DNA from: Chryseobacterium sp. Leaf180
GTDB taxonomy: Bacteria > Bacteroidota > Bacteroidia > Flavobacteriales > Weeksellaceae
Direction of reading: 5' to 3'
NCBI RefSeq assembly: GCF_001424585.1
Contig: NZ_LMPJ01000001.1
Span: 915,100-979,099, forward strand
Length of the DNA stretch: 64,000 bases
Shown in pieces: positions 25,536-34,842 of this stretch. Positions within the stretch are counted from its first letter, which is position 1. Each line of letters begins with the position of its first letter. Position numbers and translations under genes: made by a program. The notes under the pieces were generated by a model that saw only the letters and a program-made list of their open reading frames with translations, did no database searches and had not been told where the DNA came from.

Positions 25536-25967
25536 ATGTTTACCGACGAATATTTTATGAAAATGGCGCTTCAGGAAGCTGCCGAAGCCTTGGAAAAAGA
25601 TGAAGTTCCGGTTGGTTGTATCGTAGTTTCAAATAACCGCGTGATCGCCAGATCTCATAATCTGACTGAAACTTTAAACGACGTCACCGCACATGCAGAA
25701 ATGCAGGCGATTACGTCGGCTGCCAATTTTCTGGGCGGAAAATATCTCCAGAACTGCACTTTGTATGTGACGCTGGAACCTTGTGTGATGTGTGCCGGCG
25801 CTTTGGCGTGGTCGCAGATTTCAAAAGTCGTCATTGGCGCGAGAGATGAACAGCGCGGTTTTATCAATAAAAATCTTTCGCTTCACCCGAAAACTGAAAT
25901 CGCTACAGGAATTCTCGAAAACGACTGTTCGCAGATTGTAAAAGATTTTTTTAAATCTAAAAGGTAA
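25536..25967 (+). CDS. tadA: tRNA adenosine(34) deaminase
   Basis: The 143-aa zinc enzyme deaminates adenosine to inosine at the wobble position of tRNA-Arg(ACG). The deaminase motifs are complete: H53-A-E55 in TAHAEMQAI (zinc ligand and proton shuttle) and P82-C83-V-M-C86 in LEPCVMCAGAL. The N-terminal segment EDEVPVGCIV-like KDEVPVGCIVVSNN is typical. Length matches TadA rather than cytidine deaminase. It converges with a membrane protein gene with one nucleotide between the stop codons. Confidence 0.94.
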   Translation: MFTDEYFMKMALQEAAEALEKDEVPVGCIVVSNNRVIARSHNLTETLNDVTAHAEMQAITSAANFLGGKYLQNCTLYVTLEPCVMCAGALAWSQISKVVIGARDEQRGFINKNLSLHPKTEIATGILENDCSQIVKDFFKSKR

Positions 25968-25968
25968 A

Positions 25969-27117
25969 TTATTTTACATCTTCTATGAAAAGATGAAAAG
26001 CAGGTTTCAAGGCATTCATCTTTTTCCAGTTTTGCTGTTTTGTTTTCAGTATATTTCCATCAAAATTCAGAGTTAAAAGACTGTCTTTCTTTTGATAAAA
26101 GAAATAGACATTCTTTTTTACGCCATTATAATCCTCAAGAATTAATGATTTTCCTGAGCTGTCAGCTGTATAATGAAAATCAGAGAACCGGTCGTTTTCA
26201 TCCATTAAGATGATATAAGAATCGCGGTGAAAAAAAACATATTTTACAGCTGAGTTTTTATCTAAGCTTTTAAAAGCGCCATGAAGAAAAGGTCTGCGGA
26301 AAGTATCATCATTAAAATTGGAAACGTTCAGGTAAGGACGGAAAACTGCCAAAATACAGAGTCCTGTAAATAATGTTTTTAAAGCAACAAAAAAGGGATG
26401 TTTCTCTGTTCGGGAAAGGTTTTCTGTCTCCAGTTTTGTACGCTTTTTCAGAATAAAAAAATCATACAGCAGTTGCCATTCGTTCTGAAGTAAAAAAACC
26501 GTCATCAGCAGCAATACGAAAGAAAAAAGTTTTACGGAAATATCAAAACCAAGATTCACGGCTAAAACATGGGTAAAAATTCCCACAGAAAAAAGCAAAC
26601 CGACAGTGCGCGTTCTTTTACATATCAGCAAAAATCCTGTAAGAGTTTCAGTTATTCCCAAAAATACGGAGAACACTGTAGACGTTCCCATCGTGCTCCA
26701 GTAAAGAATATCTTTATCTAAATTCCCAAATCTCGTGTACAAAATATTGGGTTCCGGAAGATAAAACTGAGCTTTAAAAATCTTGTCGAAACCATATTTA
26801 ATAAGAACAAACGCGAGATAAAGCGCTACTATTTCTTTTAGAAAATGCAGAATCTTCTTGTTTTTATCCCGGATCATCAAGGTAAAAATGGCGGACAAAA
26901 GCATACAAATCATCATCAATAAAAAGAGAGAAATGCTGTCTGATGAAAAATCAATTCTTACGTTTTCCCGATCATAAATAGAGAGGAACATTTTCGTCAA
27001 ACCTTCAAAAAGGAATTGCGTTACGACAAACTGAAGGTTTCCAAAGAAATCGAGCGGGACAAATAAGATAATGAGAATAAAAAAGATTCCTGCAAACAGC
27101 AAAAATTTACTTTTCAT
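25969..27117 (-). CDS. DoxX-like integral membrane protein
   Basis: The 382-aa protein has roughly six to eight hydrophobic helices in its first 280 residues, followed by a soluble C-terminal part of about 100 residues (FRRPFLHGAF..., rich in Asp and Phe) probably outside the cytoplasm. The core segments LYLAFVLIKYGFDKIFKAQF and GITETLTGFLLICKRTR resemble the DoxX/SURF4-like fold, but the match is weak. Start MKSKFLL at 27117 was chosen; it overlaps the 3' end of the preceding gene by 11 nt, which indicates translational coupling. Function unknown. Confidence 0.75.
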   Translation of the reverse strand: MKSKFLLFAGIFFILIILFVPLDFFGNLQFVVTQFLFEGLTKMFLSIYDRENVRIDFSSDSISLFLLMMICMLLSAIFTLMIRDKNKKILHFLKEIVALYLAFVLIKYGFDKIFKAQFYLPEPNILYTRFGNLDKDILYWSTMGTSTVFSVFLGITETLTGFLLICKRTRTVGLLFSVGIFTHVLAVNLGFDISVKLFSFVLLLMTVFLLQNEWQLLYDFFILKKRTKLETENLSRTEKHPFFVALKTLFTGLCILAVFRPYLNVSNFNDDTFRRPFLHGAFKSLDKNSAVKYVFFHRDSYIILMDENDRFSDFHYTADSSGKSLILEDYNGVKKNVYFFYQKKDSLLTLNFDGNILKTKQQNWKKMNALKPAFHLFIEDVK

Positions 27118-27697
27118 TGCCTTTCCTGTTTCTTTTCCACGTTGCAAAACCGGATAATCCTGAAATCATCAAAATACCAAACAGCAGTGCTTTGGGCGTC
27201 TTATCTTTTTCAGGTTTTGAAACTTCTTTATTACCAGATTTTGATTTGATTTTCTGATATTTTTTTGTGGAAGAATCATATTCAACAAAAACAACATCGT
27301 CGATATTATTTTTAAAATGATAATCTCTTTTTAATACATTTTTTACGCTGTCGACATTCTTCTTTGAGAACAGCTGATGATTGTAAACGGTTTTCCGGCC
27401 AGGTTGCCAGACACTTTCGTTTTCGCCTTCAGGTTTTCTGCGGTCAATACACACGGCGCTTGTCACCAAAATAGTTTCGTGATCATTTATGATAATCACA
27501 GAATCGAGTTTTGCGTTTTTAATAATTTCCGTTGGTGCAACACCGAAATTTGATTCGTTTACATTGAAAACATCGTTGTAAACACTCGATTTGAAATGAT
27601 CAGAATTTCCGCTGTGACTTTTAAATGAGATTAATTTCGTCTGCGACAAGACCGCAACAGACGCAAATATGCAGAGAAAGAGATAATTTTTTTTCAT
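27107..27697 (-). CDS. Secreted single-pass protein of unknown function
   Basis: The 196-aa protein has a signal peptide (MKKNYLFLCIFASVAVLSQ), a polar central domain with two Cys-free beta-rich halves, a Lys/Ser-rich linker (SKSGNKEVSKPEKDK) and a C-terminal membrane helix (ALLFGILMISGLSGFATW) followed by a basic tail, so the domain faces the periplasm. I do not recognise the family. It overlaps the DoxX-like gene and the two are probably made together. Confidence 0.7.
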   Translation of the reverse strand: MKKNYLFLCIFASVAVLSQTKLISFKSHSGNSDHFKSSVYNDVFNVNESNFGVAPTEIIKNAKLDSVIIINDHETILVTSAVCIDRRKPEGENESVWQPGRKTVYNHQLFSKKNVDSVKNVLKRDYHFKNNIDDVVFVEYDSSTKKYQKIKSKSGNKEVSKPEKDKTPKALLFGILMISGLSGFATWKRNRKGNEK

Positions 27698-27740
27698 GGA
27701 TAATTTTTAATATTGATAAAAATCTTTCCATAAAGTTAAA

Positions 27741-28499
27741 TCAAACTTCCTTTCCCAAAAAATAAAGTCCCTTCAATGTATGCAGCCGGTCGGCAACGTG
27801 TATTTTCTCGGTGAGCGGTTTGTAAACATGTGAAACGCCGCCCGTTGCGATCACAAAACAGTCGTCTTCCACTTCATCATTTATGCGGTCAATAAAGCCT
27901 TCCACCATTCCGAGAAAGCCATAAACCATTCCGCTTTGCATGCAGGTGACCGTATCTAAACCTAAAACAGATTTCGGCTTTACCAGCTCAATTTCCGGAA
28001 GCTGAGCCGTCTGACTGATGAGAGAATTGAGAGACGTGATGATTCCCGGCGCGATAATAACACCTAAAGTTTCGCCATCTTCTGCGACGCAACTTGCGGT
28101 AAGTGCTGTTCCAAAATCAAGAATAATTTTTTTTCGGTTTGGATATAAATGATGCGCCGCGACAAGATTTGCATAAATATCAGTGCCCATCTGTTTCGAT
28201 TTCGCCAAAACTCCGGAAGCCGTATTTCGGTCAACAATTACAGGCTGTATACCGTGAATTTTCCTGATCGCCGAACTGATGACCTTCGTAAGTTGCGGAA
28301 CCACAGAGCCTACAATAATCTGACTGATCTCTTCAGGATTAATTTTATACGTCTGATACAGCATCGACATCTGTACAAAAATCTCGTCTGCGGTGCGGTA
28401 CGGTTTGGTATTGATCACCCATGAAACGTCGCAGTTATCATTATTGAAAAGCCCGAAGCGGATATTGCTGTTTCCTACATTGATGACGATAGAATTCAT
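27741..28499 (-). CDS. coaX: Type III pantothenate kinase family protein
   Basis: The 252-aa protein has the ASKHA fold of CoaX, which phosphorylates pantothenate as the first step of coenzyme A synthesis. D128 in LDFGTALT and D107 in MGTDIYANLVAAH are in place, as is ATGGVSHV near the C-terminus. Two usual residues differ: the phosphate-loop Asp (normally DxGN) is Asn7 in INVGNSN, and the Arg of the GxDR motif is Ile108. It may be a normal but variant enzyme, or an altered paralogue. The downstream pathway enzyme CoaBC is also in this window (33526-34725). Confidence 0.85.
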   Translation of the reverse strand: MNSIVINVGNSNIRFGLFNNDNCDVSWVINTKPYRTADEIFVQMSMLYQTYKINPEEISQIIVGSVVPQLTKVISSAIRKIHGIQPVIVDRNTASGVLAKSKQMGTDIYANLVAAHHLYPNRKKIILDFGTALTASCVAEDGETLGVIIAPGIITSLNSLISQTAQLPEIELVKPKSVLGLDTVTCMQSGMVYGFLGMVEGFIDRINDEVEDDCFVIATGGVSHVYKPLTEKIHVADRLHTLKGLYFLGKEV

Positions 28500-28532
28500 T
28501 CTTAAAATTTTAAACGAAATTTTTCGTATGAT

Positions 28533-29258
28533 TTAAATCGGTGATGTCTGCGGAATGTTGATTTGCTCTGCAAAATAATCTTCCAACTGTTTCAAAGTTT
28601 CCGGGCTGGTTTTGATATCCTGCACCTGAACGCCTTTGTTGACTACGACAATTCTGTTGCAGACTTCAGTGGTATGCGCCAGATCGTGACTCGAAATCAA
28701 AAATGTAACGCCGTTCTGCTTTGAAAGTTCTTTAATTAAATTTTTCAGTTTAATCTGAGTAGAAGGATCAAGGTTTGCGAATGGCTCATCCAGAATAATA
28801 ATTTCAGGATTTCCGACAAGTGCACCTACAATTCCTACTTTTTTCTGATTTCCTTTTGAAAGATCACGCACATACTTCCCGGAGTTGATAATTTCACCAT
28901 TAAACAGATCATAAAACTGCTTTAAAAATTCATCTACAGACGCTTTATTTTGTCCGCGAAGTTCGCCGATGAAATAAAAGTATTCTTCCGGCGTGAGATA
29001 ACCGATCAGAAAAGTTTCGTCGATAAAAGCTGCCACTTTATTTTTCCACTGTTCAGATTCGTTTACAATAATGCCGTCGATGCTTACAGAACCTGTTGTT
29101 GGCTGTATCAAATCAAGCATCAGGCTGAAAAGCGTGGTTTTTCCGGCGCCGTTATTCCCTACAAGACCAAAGGTTTCTCCACTTGGGATTTCCAGATGTT
29201 CAATATTTAAAACGGTTGCGTTGCCGTAGGTTTTCTTTAAGTTTTTTATTGTGATCAT
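28533..29258 (-). CDS. ABC transporter ATP-binding protein
   Basis: The 241-aa ATPase has Walker A GNNGAGKT, signature LSKGNQKKVG (KGNQKK variant of exporter ATPases), Walker B EIIILDEPFANLD and the H-loop in SSHD. The composition matches ATPases that pair with DUF5687-type permeases of Bacteroidota; the partner permease gene is 24 nt upstream in the same direction. Together they form a heterodimeric exporter whose substrate is unknown. The C-terminus is short, without a regulatory domain. Confidence 0.92.
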   Translation of the reverse strand: MITIKNLKKTYGNATVLNIEHLEIPSGETFGLVGNNGAGKTTLFSLMLDLIQPTTGSVSIDGIIVNESEQWKNKVAAFIDETFLIGYLTPEEYFYFIGELRGQNKASVDEFLKQFYDLFNGEIINSGKYVRDLSKGNQKKVGIVGALVGNPEIIILDEPFANLDPSTQIKLKNLIKELSKQNGVTFLISSHDLAHTTEVCNRIVVVNKGVQVQDIKTSPETLKQLEDYFAEQINIPQTSPI

Positions 29259-29282
29259 AGGTTTGTTTTAATAAAGATAGAT

Positions 29283-30746
29283 TTAGTCTTTTTTGAAAGC
29301 TTCCAGCGTAGAGTATTTCTCTGTTTTATACTTTATAATGATAAGATCGAAGATTTTTTCACGTAAAAGAAAGCCGATAAGTCCCATGAATCCTACAGAA
29401 ATTACCGCTGCCGAAAGCCCGAAAAAATAATTCATCACGTAATACACCGCCATTGGCAGAAGCATTTTGGGTATCATTAAAAGAATAACTTTGAAAGTAA
29501 AAGTATTTTTTTGCCCGACTCTTTTCTCTTTTGAATTGAGATCAATCAGATTTTTATTGTAAGCACCGGATAATAATGTAAACTGAGAATTGACACCGAT
29601 ATTATACAACCCGGCAGCGAAAAAGGCAAAATAAACCTCCCAACCAAAATACGCATAAAATAAGGCGATGACAATTGAGATGGCCGTGACGATATTCATC
29701 AGCCACCATTTTGCTTTCAGATATTCTCTGTAAGGCACATTTTGGGTCATCATTAAAGGATAATATGCACTGTCGAAAGCGGGAACGCGCTGCCCAAAGG
29801 TAAACTGGAAACCTCCCGTAACGAAAAGTCCCATAAACATCATCCCTGCAGGCCCTTTGTAAACATCGCTTACAAACATGATGAGACCGTAAAACAGAAA
29901 CATGAAACTTCCCATCAGCACGCCTTTCGTCACTTTATTGCGCTTCAGCATTTTGATATCATTATTGATAAAAGTTCCTATCTCGCCGTATTTATTGAGG
30001 AAAGCAATATTTTCAGTTTTCCCGATTTCTTTTTTCGCTTCAAGACCTTCGTCGAGATAAAAGCCTTTCCGTATATAGCTATAGGTAATCTTCCAAAGTG
30101 CTGCAAACAGAAGAACAGGAATTATCACAAAATAAGGTGCGTCGTAAAAGCTGTAAAAAATACTTTCTGAATATGATAAAACAGGGATAATTTCGTAATA
30201 ATTCAAGGCAGCAAATGCAGCAGTCAAAATTCCTACACCAACGGCAATATTTTCTTTGTCATTAAATAAAACATTGATAAAATTATTCAGATAAAAAAGT
30301 GATGAAACTCCGATAAACCAAGCAAAAATATTTAGGAAACCATAACCGTTAAATGCTAAAATCCCACAAAATGATATCAGAAATATTGAATTAAACCAAC
30401 TTAAAGGCGTGAGGAATGTTTTAATTAAAGTATAATTTACGACAACTTTCTTAGGAATATTTAAAGTAAGAAACGGTTTTATATTCTGCGTCGGAATCTG
30501 CTGAAGCATGTATTTAAAGTAAAGATCTACTACCCATCCTATGATCAGAAAACGTGAAATGACGGTAAGTGGATCGAGCTTCATCTCTTCCTGCACATAA
30601 AAATAAGCAACGAAAGACATCATGGCGAGCCAGAAAATAAAGAAGCAAATTCCTACAATTCTTAAAATCTTCATCGCAAGATTAATTCCTACAGAAGATC
30701 CGCGAAAAAAACTCTTCCACTCCAGAGTCAAAAACCTTTTAAACAT
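29283..30746 (-). CDS. DUF5687 family ABC transporter permease
   Basis: The 487-aa protein has about twelve hydrophobic helices over its whole length and a basic N-terminus (MFKRFLTLEWKSFFRG) typical of DUF5687/ABC-2-like permeases. Conserved pieces include LTPLSWFNSIFLISF, FTFGQRVPAFDSAYYPLMMTQNVPYREYLKAKWWLM and the long YNIGVNSQFTLLSGAYNKN segment. It is the membrane half of an exporter with the ATPase encoded directly downstream. Substrate unknown. The 134 nt upstream of it, up to recN, hold nothing recognisable. Confidence 0.85.
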   Translation of the reverse strand: MFKRFLTLEWKSFFRGSSVGINLAMKILRIVGICFFIFWLAMMSFVAYFYVQEEMKLDPLTVISRFLIIGWVVDLYFKYMLQQIPTQNIKPFLTLNIPKKVVVNYTLIKTFLTPLSWFNSIFLISFCGILAFNGYGFLNIFAWFIGVSSLFYLNNFINVLFNDKENIAVGVGILTAAFAALNYYEIIPVLSYSESIFYSFYDAPYFVIIPVLLFAALWKITYSYIRKGFYLDEGLEAKKEIGKTENIAFLNKYGEIGTFINNDIKMLKRNKVTKGVLMGSFMFLFYGLIMFVSDVYKGPAGMMFMGLFVTGGFQFTFGQRVPAFDSAYYPLMMTQNVPYREYLKAKWWLMNIVTAISIVIALFYAYFGWEVYFAFFAAGLYNIGVNSQFTLLSGAYNKNLIDLNSKEKRVGQKNTFTFKVILLMIPKMLLPMAVYYVMNYFFGLSAAVISVGFMGLIGFLLREKIFDLIIIKYKTEKYSTLEAFKKD

Positions 30747-30880
30747 AGTTTACTTTTTTGTATTGGTAAACATAATTAAAAATTTGTTACATTTTTGTCT
30801 TGAAATAGTGATTCTTTCGTGAATTGCCCGCCAAAGCAGTTTCAGAATATTTTTGGATAATGACCTTGTAAGAAAGAAAA

Positions 30881-32530
30881 TCACCCAATCAATTCTTTAG
30901 CCTGTGCCAACGCAGCCTCTGTAATCCTGCTGCCAGACAGCAATTGCGCGATTTCATTTAATTTTTCCTGATCAGAAAGAACAATAATTTTAGACTGGGT
31001 TTTTCCATTCACGTCCTCCTTTACAACTTTATAATTGTTGTTTCCTTTTGCAGCAACCTGCGCAAGATGAGAAATTACGATCAGCTGCATATCAGCAGAC
31101 ATCTCGCGCATCAAATTTCCTATTTCTTCAGCTACTTTACCAGAAACTCCCGTATCAATTTCATCTAAAATCAAAGTCGGAAGCATGTCGCTTTCAGCAA
31201 TAATTTTCTTCACGGCGAGCATTACACGCGATCTTTCACCACCAGAAATGGCAGTCTGAATAGGTCTTAAAGGAAAACCGGAATTTGCCTGAAACAGAAG
31301 CTGGATATTTTCTTTACCGAAAAGATTATATTCATTCGCCAACTGAAGATCAATATCAACTTTTGCTTTTTCAAGCCCTAGTTTTTTTAATAAATCTTCT
31401 GCTTTTTTTACGAAAACGGGAATATTTTTTTTGCGGTTTTTAGAAAGTTTTTCTGCCAAAGTCTGCAGTGATTTTTCTTTTTTCTGAATCTGAGATTCTG
31501 TATGTGCGATCTGCTGTTCGAGTTCGGCGCTTCCCTGCTGTTCTCCCGCGATCTGGTCACGAATTTCCTTTAAACCCTGTAGATTCTGAACATTATGCTT
31601 CAGAAACATCATATTCAGTCGGCTGTCTAGTTGCGAAAGCTTTTGAAGATGCTCAGGATCAATTTCTATATTTTCACTTTCATCTTCAAGCTCGGCGATG
31701 ATGTCTTTAATTTCCACGAAACTTTCTTCTAAACGTTGATCAAGTTCAGAAAAAGCCTGCGAGACCTCTGCGATTTTTGAAAGTTTATTTTTTGCTTCAT
31801 TAAAAAAAGAAAGAATCCCTATTTCTTCCTCATGAAAACGCGACAGAATCTGCGCAAGATTTTCAGAAATCATTCCGGCATTTTCCTGCACCGAAAGCTG
31901 ATTCTGGAGTTCTTCATAATCGATATCATCCAGAGAAAGTTCTTCCAGCTCATTCAGCAAAAACTGTTTGTAATCGCCTTCTTTTGTACTCTCTGAAAGT
32001 TGAGTCTGAAGTTTTTTAAGTAAAGTTTTAAAACTTTGAAATTCTGCAAAATTCTGCTGATATTCTTCAATCAACACCTTATTTTCAGACAAACCGTCGA
32101 TGATTTTAAACTGATATTCCGGTGTGAAAAGATTGGAGGTTTCAAACTGCGAATGAATGTCGATCAGCTGGGAAGAAAGTGTACGAAGCACGTCAAGCGT
32201 TACCGGTACATCATTAATAAATGCACGCGACTTTCCGGAAGGCAGAATTTCGCGTCGGATAATTGTCTGATGTTCATAGTCTAAATCATTTTCTATAAAG
32301 AATTTTTTAAACTGATTATCCAGCTGAAATTCAGTTTCCACAACGCTTTTTTCTTCAGCTTTGGCAATCGATTTCAGATCGGCGCGCTCACCCAGAATAA
32401 GCCGTAAAGCCCCGAGAATAATCGATTTTCCGGCTCCGGTTTCGCCGGTAATTACCTGCAGACCGTTGTGAAGCGAAACGTCGAGCGCATCGATGAGCGC
32501 AAAGTTTTTGATGTAAATTCTGGAAAGCAT
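30881..32530 (-). CDS. recN: DNA repair protein RecN
   Basis: The 549-aa SMC-like ATPase acts in double-strand break repair by holding DNA ends and sister chromatids together. The N-terminal head starts MLSRIYIKNFALID with Walker A GETGAGKS, followed by DVPVTLDVLRTLSSQLIDIHSQFE; a long coiled coil (about 160-350) leads to the C-terminal head with signature SGGERSRVMLAVK and Walker B LILDEIDTGVSG. Start at 32530 is chosen; an in-frame codon at 32554 lies further up. It closes the bamD-rpoZ-coaBC-porD-recN block typical of flavobacteria. Confidence 0.95.
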   Translation of the reverse strand: MLSRIYIKNFALIDALDVSLHNGLQVITGETGAGKSIILGALRLILGERADLKSIAKAEEKSVVETEFQLDNQFKKFFIENDLDYEHQTIIRREILPSGKSRAFINDVPVTLDVLRTLSSQLIDIHSQFETSNLFTPEYQFKIIDGLSENKVLIEEYQQNFAEFQSFKTLLKKLQTQLSESTKEGDYKQFLLNELEELSLDDIDYEELQNQLSVQENAGMISENLAQILSRFHEEEIGILSFFNEAKNKLSKIAEVSQAFSELDQRLEESFVEIKDIIAELEDESENIEIDPEHLQKLSQLDSRLNMMFLKHNVQNLQGLKEIRDQIAGEQQGSAELEQQIAHTESQIQKKEKSLQTLAEKLSKNRKKNIPVFVKKAEDLLKKLGLEKAKVDIDLQLANEYNLFGKENIQLLFQANSGFPLRPIQTAISGGERSRVMLAVKKIIAESDMLPTLILDEIDTGVSGKVAEEIGNLMREMSADMQLIVISHLAQVAAKGNNNYKVVKEDVNGKTQSKIIVLSDQEKLNEIAQLLSGSRITEAALAQAKELIG

Positions 32531-32551
32531 AAAAAGACCGGTTTTGTATTG

Positions 32552-32559
32552 CAAATATA
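32552..32559 (-). promoter_or_regulatory. Candidate internal -7 element before recN
   Basis: The minus strand reads TATATTTG (TAnnTTTG) 21 nt before the recN start. It could give recN extra transcription apart from the upstream genes. Confidence 0.35.
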
Positions 32560-32586
32560 AATTTTACAATTCAGGAATCGTGCCTT

Positions 32587-33489
32587 TTAGCGCCATTTAT
32601 TCCACTTGTTATCGATGTCTTTCGGTGCAAAAACGATCATCAGCTGTTTCAGATCACTAAGGTTGATGCCGCCGTTGTTTCCGCTGTTGAAAATATTAAA
32701 AATCTCATCGCTCTTACTGGCGATAAAAAGATTAAAGAAATAATTTTGCTGAAAGCTATTTTCATACGTTTTCAGCTGCATCAGCGCATCAAAAATAATC
32801 TTTTTGGCCTGTGTCTGATCCTGATTAAACATACTGTCGAGACCGCCGCGGTGATAGGAATAAATCGTTGAGCGAAGCGTCGTCATATTTGGGTTGAGAA
32901 TTTCAGCGATCAAAATTGTGCGGCTTCTTGGCTCGTTAATCTGATTCCAGCCTGTATAATTTCTGTTTTGAGAATTCTGGGCAATCTGCTGTGCTTTAGA
33001 GAAAAACTGCGTTCCGCCAAGCGATTGAAAGCTGTCTGCATCGTAACCGAGAATCAGATAGACGTAAAAACTGATCACATCGATCAGGTTTTTTCCGCTG
33101 AACTGCCTTTCGTTAAAAATAAGATTCTCATTTTCGACATATTCAAAATTAAAACGCTGATCCTGAATATTCAGAAGCGGCGATTCGTATGAAGAACTGT
33201 ACACAGGTCGCACAGCCTGTACGACGAGTGTTGCTTTAAAATTATTACCGTTCCGCTCACTGAGAACGATGGCGAAGTTGGATTTTATCTTTTCAAAATT
33301 CTGAAGCTTTTTACCCGTCCAGCTTGTATTGTTGATAAAATCGCGGAGACTTTTCTCCAAAGCTTTGTATGCCTGTTGATTACTTCCCTGTATCTGCTGA
33401 GAATTCACCTGTACAGTAGCCAGAATCTCCTGTGAAAAACCGCTCTGAAAAACGAAAAGCAGCAAAAATAATATAAGTTTTTTATTCAT
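32587..33489 (-). CDS. porD: Type IX secretion system protein PorD (DUF4835)
   Basis: The 300-aa protein has a signal peptide (MNKKLILFLLLFVFQSGFSQ) followed by a DUF4835 domain, named PorD in Porphyromonas gingivalis where it is needed for type IX secretion. Segments such as ATVQVNSQQIQGSNQQ, ALEKSLRDFINNTSWTGK, DVISFYVYLILGYDADSF and GGINLSDLKQLMIVFAP are characteristic. It acts in the periplasm, exact role unknown. Its place between recN and coaBC is conserved in many flavobacteria. The presence of porD implies gliding/type IX machinery elsewhere in the genome. Confidence 0.9.
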   Translation of the reverse strand: MNKKLILFLLLFVFQSGFSQEILATVQVNSQQIQGSNQQAYKALEKSLRDFINNTSWTGKKLQNFEKIKSNFAIVLSERNGNNFKATLVVQAVRPVYSSSYESPLLNIQDQRFNFEYVENENLIFNERQFSGKNLIDVISFYVYLILGYDADSFQSLGGTQFFSKAQQIAQNSQNRNYTGWNQINEPRSRTILIAEILNPNMTTLRSTIYSYHRGGLDSMFNQDQTQAKKIIFDALMQLKTYENSFQQNYFFNLFIASKSDEIFNIFNSGNNGGINLSDLKQLMIVFAPKDIDNKWNKWR

Positions 33490-33525
33490 TAGATCTAAAA
33501 GATTGAGAACGTGAAAACGTCTTTT

Positions 33526-34725
33526 TTATTTTAAAATAAGCGTTTCGATCTGGTTTAAAATATCATCTGCGACTTCTTCTTTTGATTTTAAATCAAATTC
33601 AAAACGGTCATTTTCAGTAAAAATTCTGATGTGGTTAGTATCTTTCTGAAAACCGGCGCCTTCATCGCGCAGAGAATTCAGCACAATCATATCAAGATTC
33701 TTCTTGTGAAGTTTTGCAAGCGCATTTTCTTCTTCATTCTGAGTTTCCAGAGCAAACCCTACCAAAAACTGATGCGTTTTCTTTTCGCCCATGGTTTTCA
33801 GAATATCCGGATTTTTTATTAATTCGATAGTCAGCGTTTCATCATTTTTCTTGATTTTTTCCGAAGCAATTTCTTTCGGTGCATAGTCTGCAACGGCTGC
33901 GCTGGCAATCGCGATATCTGCATTTTCATAAAACTCAAAAACTTTGCTGTACATTTCTTTTGCCGAAGTCACGCGGTGAAGCTGAATATTTTCATGCTTG
34001 GTATTAAGACTGCTCGGCCCAGAAATCAAAGTAACTTCTGCACCACGTTTCGCGGCTTTTTCAGCTAAATAAAAACCCATTTTACCGGAAGAATGATTTC
34101 CGATAAACCGTACAGGATCGATCGCCTCATACGTTGGCCCAGCTGTGATTAAAATTTTTTTTCCATGTAAAGATTTTTTATTATCCGTAAAAAAATCTGC
34201 AATGGTATTTGAAATCGTTTCTGGCTCGGCCATTCTTCCCTGGCCAACCAGACCGCTCGCCAATTCGCCATTTTCGGCAGGAATCACGATGTGACCGAAA
34301 TCTTCTGCCAACTCAAGGTTAAGCTTTGTTGAAGGATGCTGATACATATCCAAATCCATAGCCGGCGCGATGAAAACCGGACATTTCGCAGACATATACG
34401 TCGCAATCATCAGGTTGTCGCAGATGCCGTGCACCATTTTAGCCAAAGTATTTGACGTACAGGGAGCAAAAATCATTACATCTGCCCAAAGTGCCATTTC
34501 CACATGACTGTTCCACGTGCCGTTGTCGCTGTAAAATTCGCTGTAAACAGGGTTTTTAGATAAGGTCGAAAGGCTGAGTTTGGTTACAAAATGCTCAGCA
34601 TCGGGAGACATGATCACCTGAACGCTGGCACCTTTCTTCACAAAATCGCGGATGAGGAAATGTATTTTGTATGCTGCAATGCCACCGGAAACGGCAATGA
34701 GAATATTTTTCCCGGAAAGACTCAT
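33526..34725 (-). CDS. coaBC: Bifunctional phosphopantothenoylcysteine decarboxylase/synthetase
   Basis: The 399-aa enzyme joins phosphopantothenate to cysteine (CoaB, C-terminal half) and decarboxylates the product to phosphopantetheine (CoaC, N-terminal half) in coenzyme A synthesis. CoaC shows GGIAAYK near the start, the PASANT-like block in APCTSNTLAKM, and the active-site His in SHVEMALWAD. CoaB shows ITAGPTYEAIDPVRFIGN HSSGKMG (with the lysine loop KIKK). Start MSLSGKN at 34725 was chosen, two codons inside the longest frame. It is separated from rpoZ by a hairpin. Confidence 0.95.
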   Translation of the reverse strand: MSLSGKNILIAVSGGIAAYKIHFLIRDFVKKGASVQVIMSPDAEHFVTKLSLSTLSKNPVYSEFYSDNGTWNSHVEMALWADVMIFAPCTSNTLAKMVHGICDNLMIATYMSAKCPVFIAPAMDLDMYQHPSTKLNLELAEDFGHIVIPAENGELASGLVGQGRMAEPETISNTIADFFTDNKKSLHGKKILITAGPTYEAIDPVRFIGNHSSGKMGFYLAEKAAKRGAEVTLISGPSSLNTKHENIQLHRVTSAKEMYSKVFEFYENADIAIASAAVADYAPKEIASEKIKKNDETLTIELIKNPDILKTMGEKKTHQFLVGFALETQNEEENALAKLHKKNLDMIVLNSLRDEGAGFQKDTNHIRIFTENDRFEFDLKSKEEVADDILNQIETLILK

Positions 34726-34788
34726 GTACACTTTATTTTTGAAGTCACTAAAATACTTAATTTTAGGAACATTAAAATCAGAAAACAG

Positions 34789-34825
34789 AAAAGGTCACAA
34801 AGAAAATTCTCTGCGACCTTTTTTA
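34789..34825. terminator. Hairpin between rpoZ and coaBC
   Basis: AGGTCACA and TGCGACCT (one non-Watson-Crick pair) form a stem flanked by A and T runs. On the minus strand the T run is interrupted, so it is probably a partial terminator that adjusts the rpoZ to coaBC ratio. Confidence 0.6.
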
Positions 34826-34842
34826 TTTTTTAGAAAACGATA

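Noticed and set aside
33490..33530. Terminator after coaBC (ACGT-GAAA-ACGT hairpin with T run).
   Set aside because: The T run is on the plus strand, where no gene ends; on the minus strand no T run follows and the stem is only 4 bp.
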